Source: Arthrobacter sp. MYb213
Lineage (GTDB): Bacteria > Actinomycetota > Actinomycetes > Actinomycetales > Micrococcaceae
Length of the DNA stretch: 64,000 nt
Assembly (NCBI RefSeq): GCF_002979915.1
Contig: NZ_PCQA01000001.1
Location: 744,001-808,000, forward strand
Reading direction: 5' to 3'
The position numbers and the translations under genes were made by a program. Below the pieces are notes generated by a model. It had not been told where the DNA came from and did no database searches. It saw only the letters and a program-made list of their open reading frames with translations. Positions 62,109 through 64,000 of this stretch are shown piece by piece. Each line of letters opens with the position of its first letter. Position 1 is the stretch's first letter.

Positions 62109-63694
62109 AGTTTCACCCCGTGCTTCTGCGCCCACCAGGTCTCATCAATGGCTCCCGGAGTATTGATGCCGTTGACCGCCTTGGCGGCAAGTTCCCCGCT
62201 GATCAGACACATGGGTACGCCGATACCTGGGCGTACCGAGCTTCCGGCAAAGTAGAGTCCAGATACTTTGTTGCTGCGGTTTTGTGGGCGTAAAAATGCG
62301 CTTTGCCCCAGGGTGTGTGCCAGTCCTAAAGCAGAGCCTTGGTAGGCACCGTACTGGGTGGCGAAGTCTGCTGGTCCAATGCTCTGTCGCACCACAATGC
62401 GCTCTCGCAGGTCTGGGATCTTGGCCCACTGCGCCAATTGGTCAATAGCCGCATCAGCTACCCGTTCCACCATTGGATCTCCTTGCCCGTCTGCTCCCCC
62501 GCTACCCCATTGCGGTAAGGCCGGTGCCGGGATCAAGATGAAGAGATTTTCGTGTCCTTCCGGAGCAACGGAGGGATCGGTGGCGCTGGGTTTACACACG
62601 TAGATGCTGGTGTGCGTCGCGAGGTCGCGTCCTTCATGGATTCGTGCGAAGTTATCGTCCCAGTCCTTGGTGAAGAATAGGTTGTGGTGTTCGAGTTCTG
62701 GAAGGTCACCGGTGATACCTAAGCAGAGCAGTACCGCGCTTGGTCCAGGGTCTTTGGACTTCCACGTCTTCGCTGGGTAGGTATGTAGCGAGGGGTCTAA
62801 TAGTTCGCCTTCAAGGTGGTGTAGGTCTGCCGCCCCAATCACCACATCGGCTTCAATGCGTTGCATTCTTCCTACAGAATCAACCCAGCGCACAGCTTCC
62901 ACCGCGGTCTCCGGGCGCCGCCCAGTTTCAATTTTGGTAGCTGTTGCTCCCAGCTTGATTTCTACTCCACGGCTTTGCGCGAGCTCCCCCATCGCATCGG
63001 CGAGCGCCGCGAATCCTCCCATAGGGTATTGCACCCCTTGGGTGAGATCTAAGTGGCTCATCAATTGATAGAGAGCTGGGGTGCGCCGCGGGCTGGAGCC
63101 TAGGAACACCGCCGGGTAACCAAGGATCTGGCGTAGTTGTGGATTGCGGAAGCGTTTGGCTACATAGCCTTGCAAGTTATTTGTCAGCAATGAAGCCAAG
63201 GTGAGCGCGTGGCGTGCTATCGCCGGGCGTACCAGGCCCTTCAGGGTGTTGAAATCGTCGTAGAGAAAATGATCTCGGGCAAGTCTGTAGCCGGTCGCAG
63301 CCCGGTCCAAGTATTTAGCTAAGGCAGGGGCAGAGCCTGGTTCCAGTTGCTCAAAGAGATCCTGTACTTGTGTGCCGGTCCCTACGTCTACCGGACTGTT
63401 ATGACCTTCAAAGAAGGTTCGGTATCCCACGGGAAGCTGACGAAGATCCAGGTGCTGCTCCACACTGGAGCCCATGAGCTTGAACCAGTGGTCAAAGACC
63501 TCGGGCATGAGGTACCACGAGGGCCCGGTATCAAAGTTGAAACCTTCGCGGTGTAGCCGTCCGGAGCGACCGCCTAAGCTGGCGTGCTGTTCAAGCAAAG
63601 TTACCTGGTGTCCGCTGGCAGCCAGTAGACCGGCACTGGCCAGTCCGGAGAACCCTCCGCCAATCACCACGATGCGCGAAGACGTTGTGCTCAT
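62105..63694 (-). CDS. crtI: Phytoene desaturase (lycopene-forming)
   Basis: An FAD-dependent desaturase of 529 residues that converts phytoene to lycopene in four steps at the membrane. The dinucleotide-binding motif is VVIGGGFSGLASAGLLAASG at residue 9, GGRSGRLHREGFNFDTGPSW follows near residue 42, and the C-terminal FAD signature is YFAGSSVRPGIGVPMCLISG near residue 485. It overlaps crtB and crtYe by ATGA at both ends, so it is the centre of a coupled operon. Confidence 0.96.
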   Translation of the reverse strand: MSTTSSRIVVIGGGFSGLASAGLLAASGHQVTLLEQHASLGGRSGRLHREGFNFDTGPSWYLMPEVFDHWFKLMGSSVEQHLDLRQLPVGYRTFFEGHNSPVDVGTGTQVQDLFEQLEPGSAPALAKYLDRAATGYRLARDHFLYDDFNTLKGLVRPAIARHALTLASLLTNNLQGYVAKRFRNPQLRQILGYPAVFLGSSPRRTPALYQLMSHLDLTQGVQYPMGGFAALADAMGELAQSRGVEIKLGATATKIETGRRPETAVEAVRWVDSVGRMQRIEADVVIGAADLHHLEGELLDPSLHTYPAKTWKSKDPGPSAVLLCLGITGDLPELEHHNLFFTKDWDDNFARIHEGRDLATHTSIYVCKPSATDPSVAPEGHENLFILIPAPALPQWGSGGADGQGDPMVERVADAAIDQLAQWAKIPDLRERIVVRQSIGPADFATQYGAYQGSALGLAHTLGQSAFLRPQNRSNKVSGLYFAGSSVRPGIGVPMCLISGELAAKAVNGINTPGAIDETWWAQKHGVKL

Positions 63695-64000
63695 TTAGTA
63701 CTCCAAGGAATAGTCGCGAGCACGGCCTTGAAGGTAAGCAAGGCCTTACGCGGTGTTGAGACCGAGATCCGCCTGGTCAGCAGCTCCCGTGCCGGGGTGT
63801 TATCTATTTGCCTGTTAAGTTCGGCAAATAAGTCGTGGGCTATACGTACCGCTCGTGCAGCACTGGGCGCGAGCAGGTTAATACCTTCTCGCGCTATTGC
63901 CAGGTCTGCATTGATCTGTGCGACTAGTTCATCCTTCTTGGCTTCGCTAAATGTGTTGGCAGCGGCGCCAGGGAAATAATTACGGCCCAATTGTTGGCTA
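63691..64000 (-). CDS. crtB: Phytoene synthase, C-terminal part (runs off the window)
   Basis: The C-terminal 102 residues are present; the frame is open to the right edge (SQQLGRNYFPGAA upstream of the listed part). AARAVRIAHDLFAELNRQID and RRISVSTPRKALLTFKAVLA match the end of the squalene/phytoene synthase family, which joins two GGPP molecules into phytoene. The two DxxxD substrate motifs lie in the missing part. It overlaps crtI by 4 bases. A crtE (GGPP synthase) gene is expected further right. Confidence 0.88.
   Translation of the reverse strand, partial: SQQLGRNYFPGAAANTFSEAKKDELVAQINADLAIAREGINLLAPSAARAVRIAHDLFAELNRQIDNTPARELLTRRISVSTPRKALLTFKAVLATIPWSTK

Overview
The window looks like chromosomal DNA of a Gram-positive, moderate-GC actinobacterium of the family Micrococcaceae (Arthrobacter / Glutamicibacter type). 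The evidence is a C50-carotenoid operon (crtB-crtI-crtYe-crtYf-crtEb followed by idi), the order gltX / tRNA-Gln / tRNA-Glu / IclR regulator, a class C sortase pilus locus, GTG and TTG starts, and long stem-loop terminators. The genus is an inference from gene content; no rRNA is present.

Layout. 1-8.1 kb: 3' end of an IclR regulator, thiL, two overlapping dynamin-like GTPases, tRNA-Glu and tRNA-Gln, a HAD phosphatase, gltX and a FAH-family enzyme. 8.3-13 kb: an exported beta-propeller protein, ilvE and leuB. 13.1-17.7 kb: a NarL-type two-component pair, metG and a NYN-domain protein. 17.8-37.1 kb: a 19-kb run of same-strand cell-surface glycan genes. It holds wecB and wecC (UDP-ManNAcA synthesis), five large glycosyltransferase proteins built from shuffled modules, an asparagine-synthetase-like protein, a membrane coiled-coil protein and a tandem pair of alpha/beta-hydrolase-like proteins, one lacking the catalytic serine. 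The part from about 30 to 37 kb is visibly AT-richer than the flanks. 37.2-38.9 kb: serA. 39.4-45.1 kb: a pilus locus (LPXTG adhesin, SpaH-type pilin, sortase C). 45.9 kb: a secreted lysine-rich protein. 46.6-52.1 kb: ilvC, ilvN, ilvB with a leader-peptide attenuator, and ilvD. 52.2-57.6 kb: a conserved small protein, a UDP-sugar-dehydrogenase-like protein that has lost the catalytic cysteine, and a large LuxR/LAL regulator. 57.7-58.7 kb: a decayed heavy-metal cassette (copZ-like gene with an internal stop, a P-type ATPase start fragment, a 5'-truncated Crp/FNR regulator). 58.7-64 kb: an AlaDH/CEOS-family enzyme and the carotenoid operon, which runs off the right edge.

How the genes work together. 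Branched-chain amino acid synthesis is spread over four loci (ilvE, leuB, ilvBNC, ilvD). Three of these share a previously unlabelled TCTCA-N(4-5)-TGAG dyad at the promoter or start, and ilvB adds a 15-residue leader peptide (MQTTIEVLLVIRREA) with a terminator hairpin. The glycan cluster has precursor genes and many transferases but no visible flippase, polymerase or ABC exporter. Together with its paired hydrolase-like proteins and Cys-less asparagine-synthetase-like protein, it is the best candidate here for an undescribed system. A second candidate is a set of hairpins carrying TTGGGG between the arms, with the start codon five bases later. They lie in front of the adhesin gene and the lysine-rich secreted protein gene.
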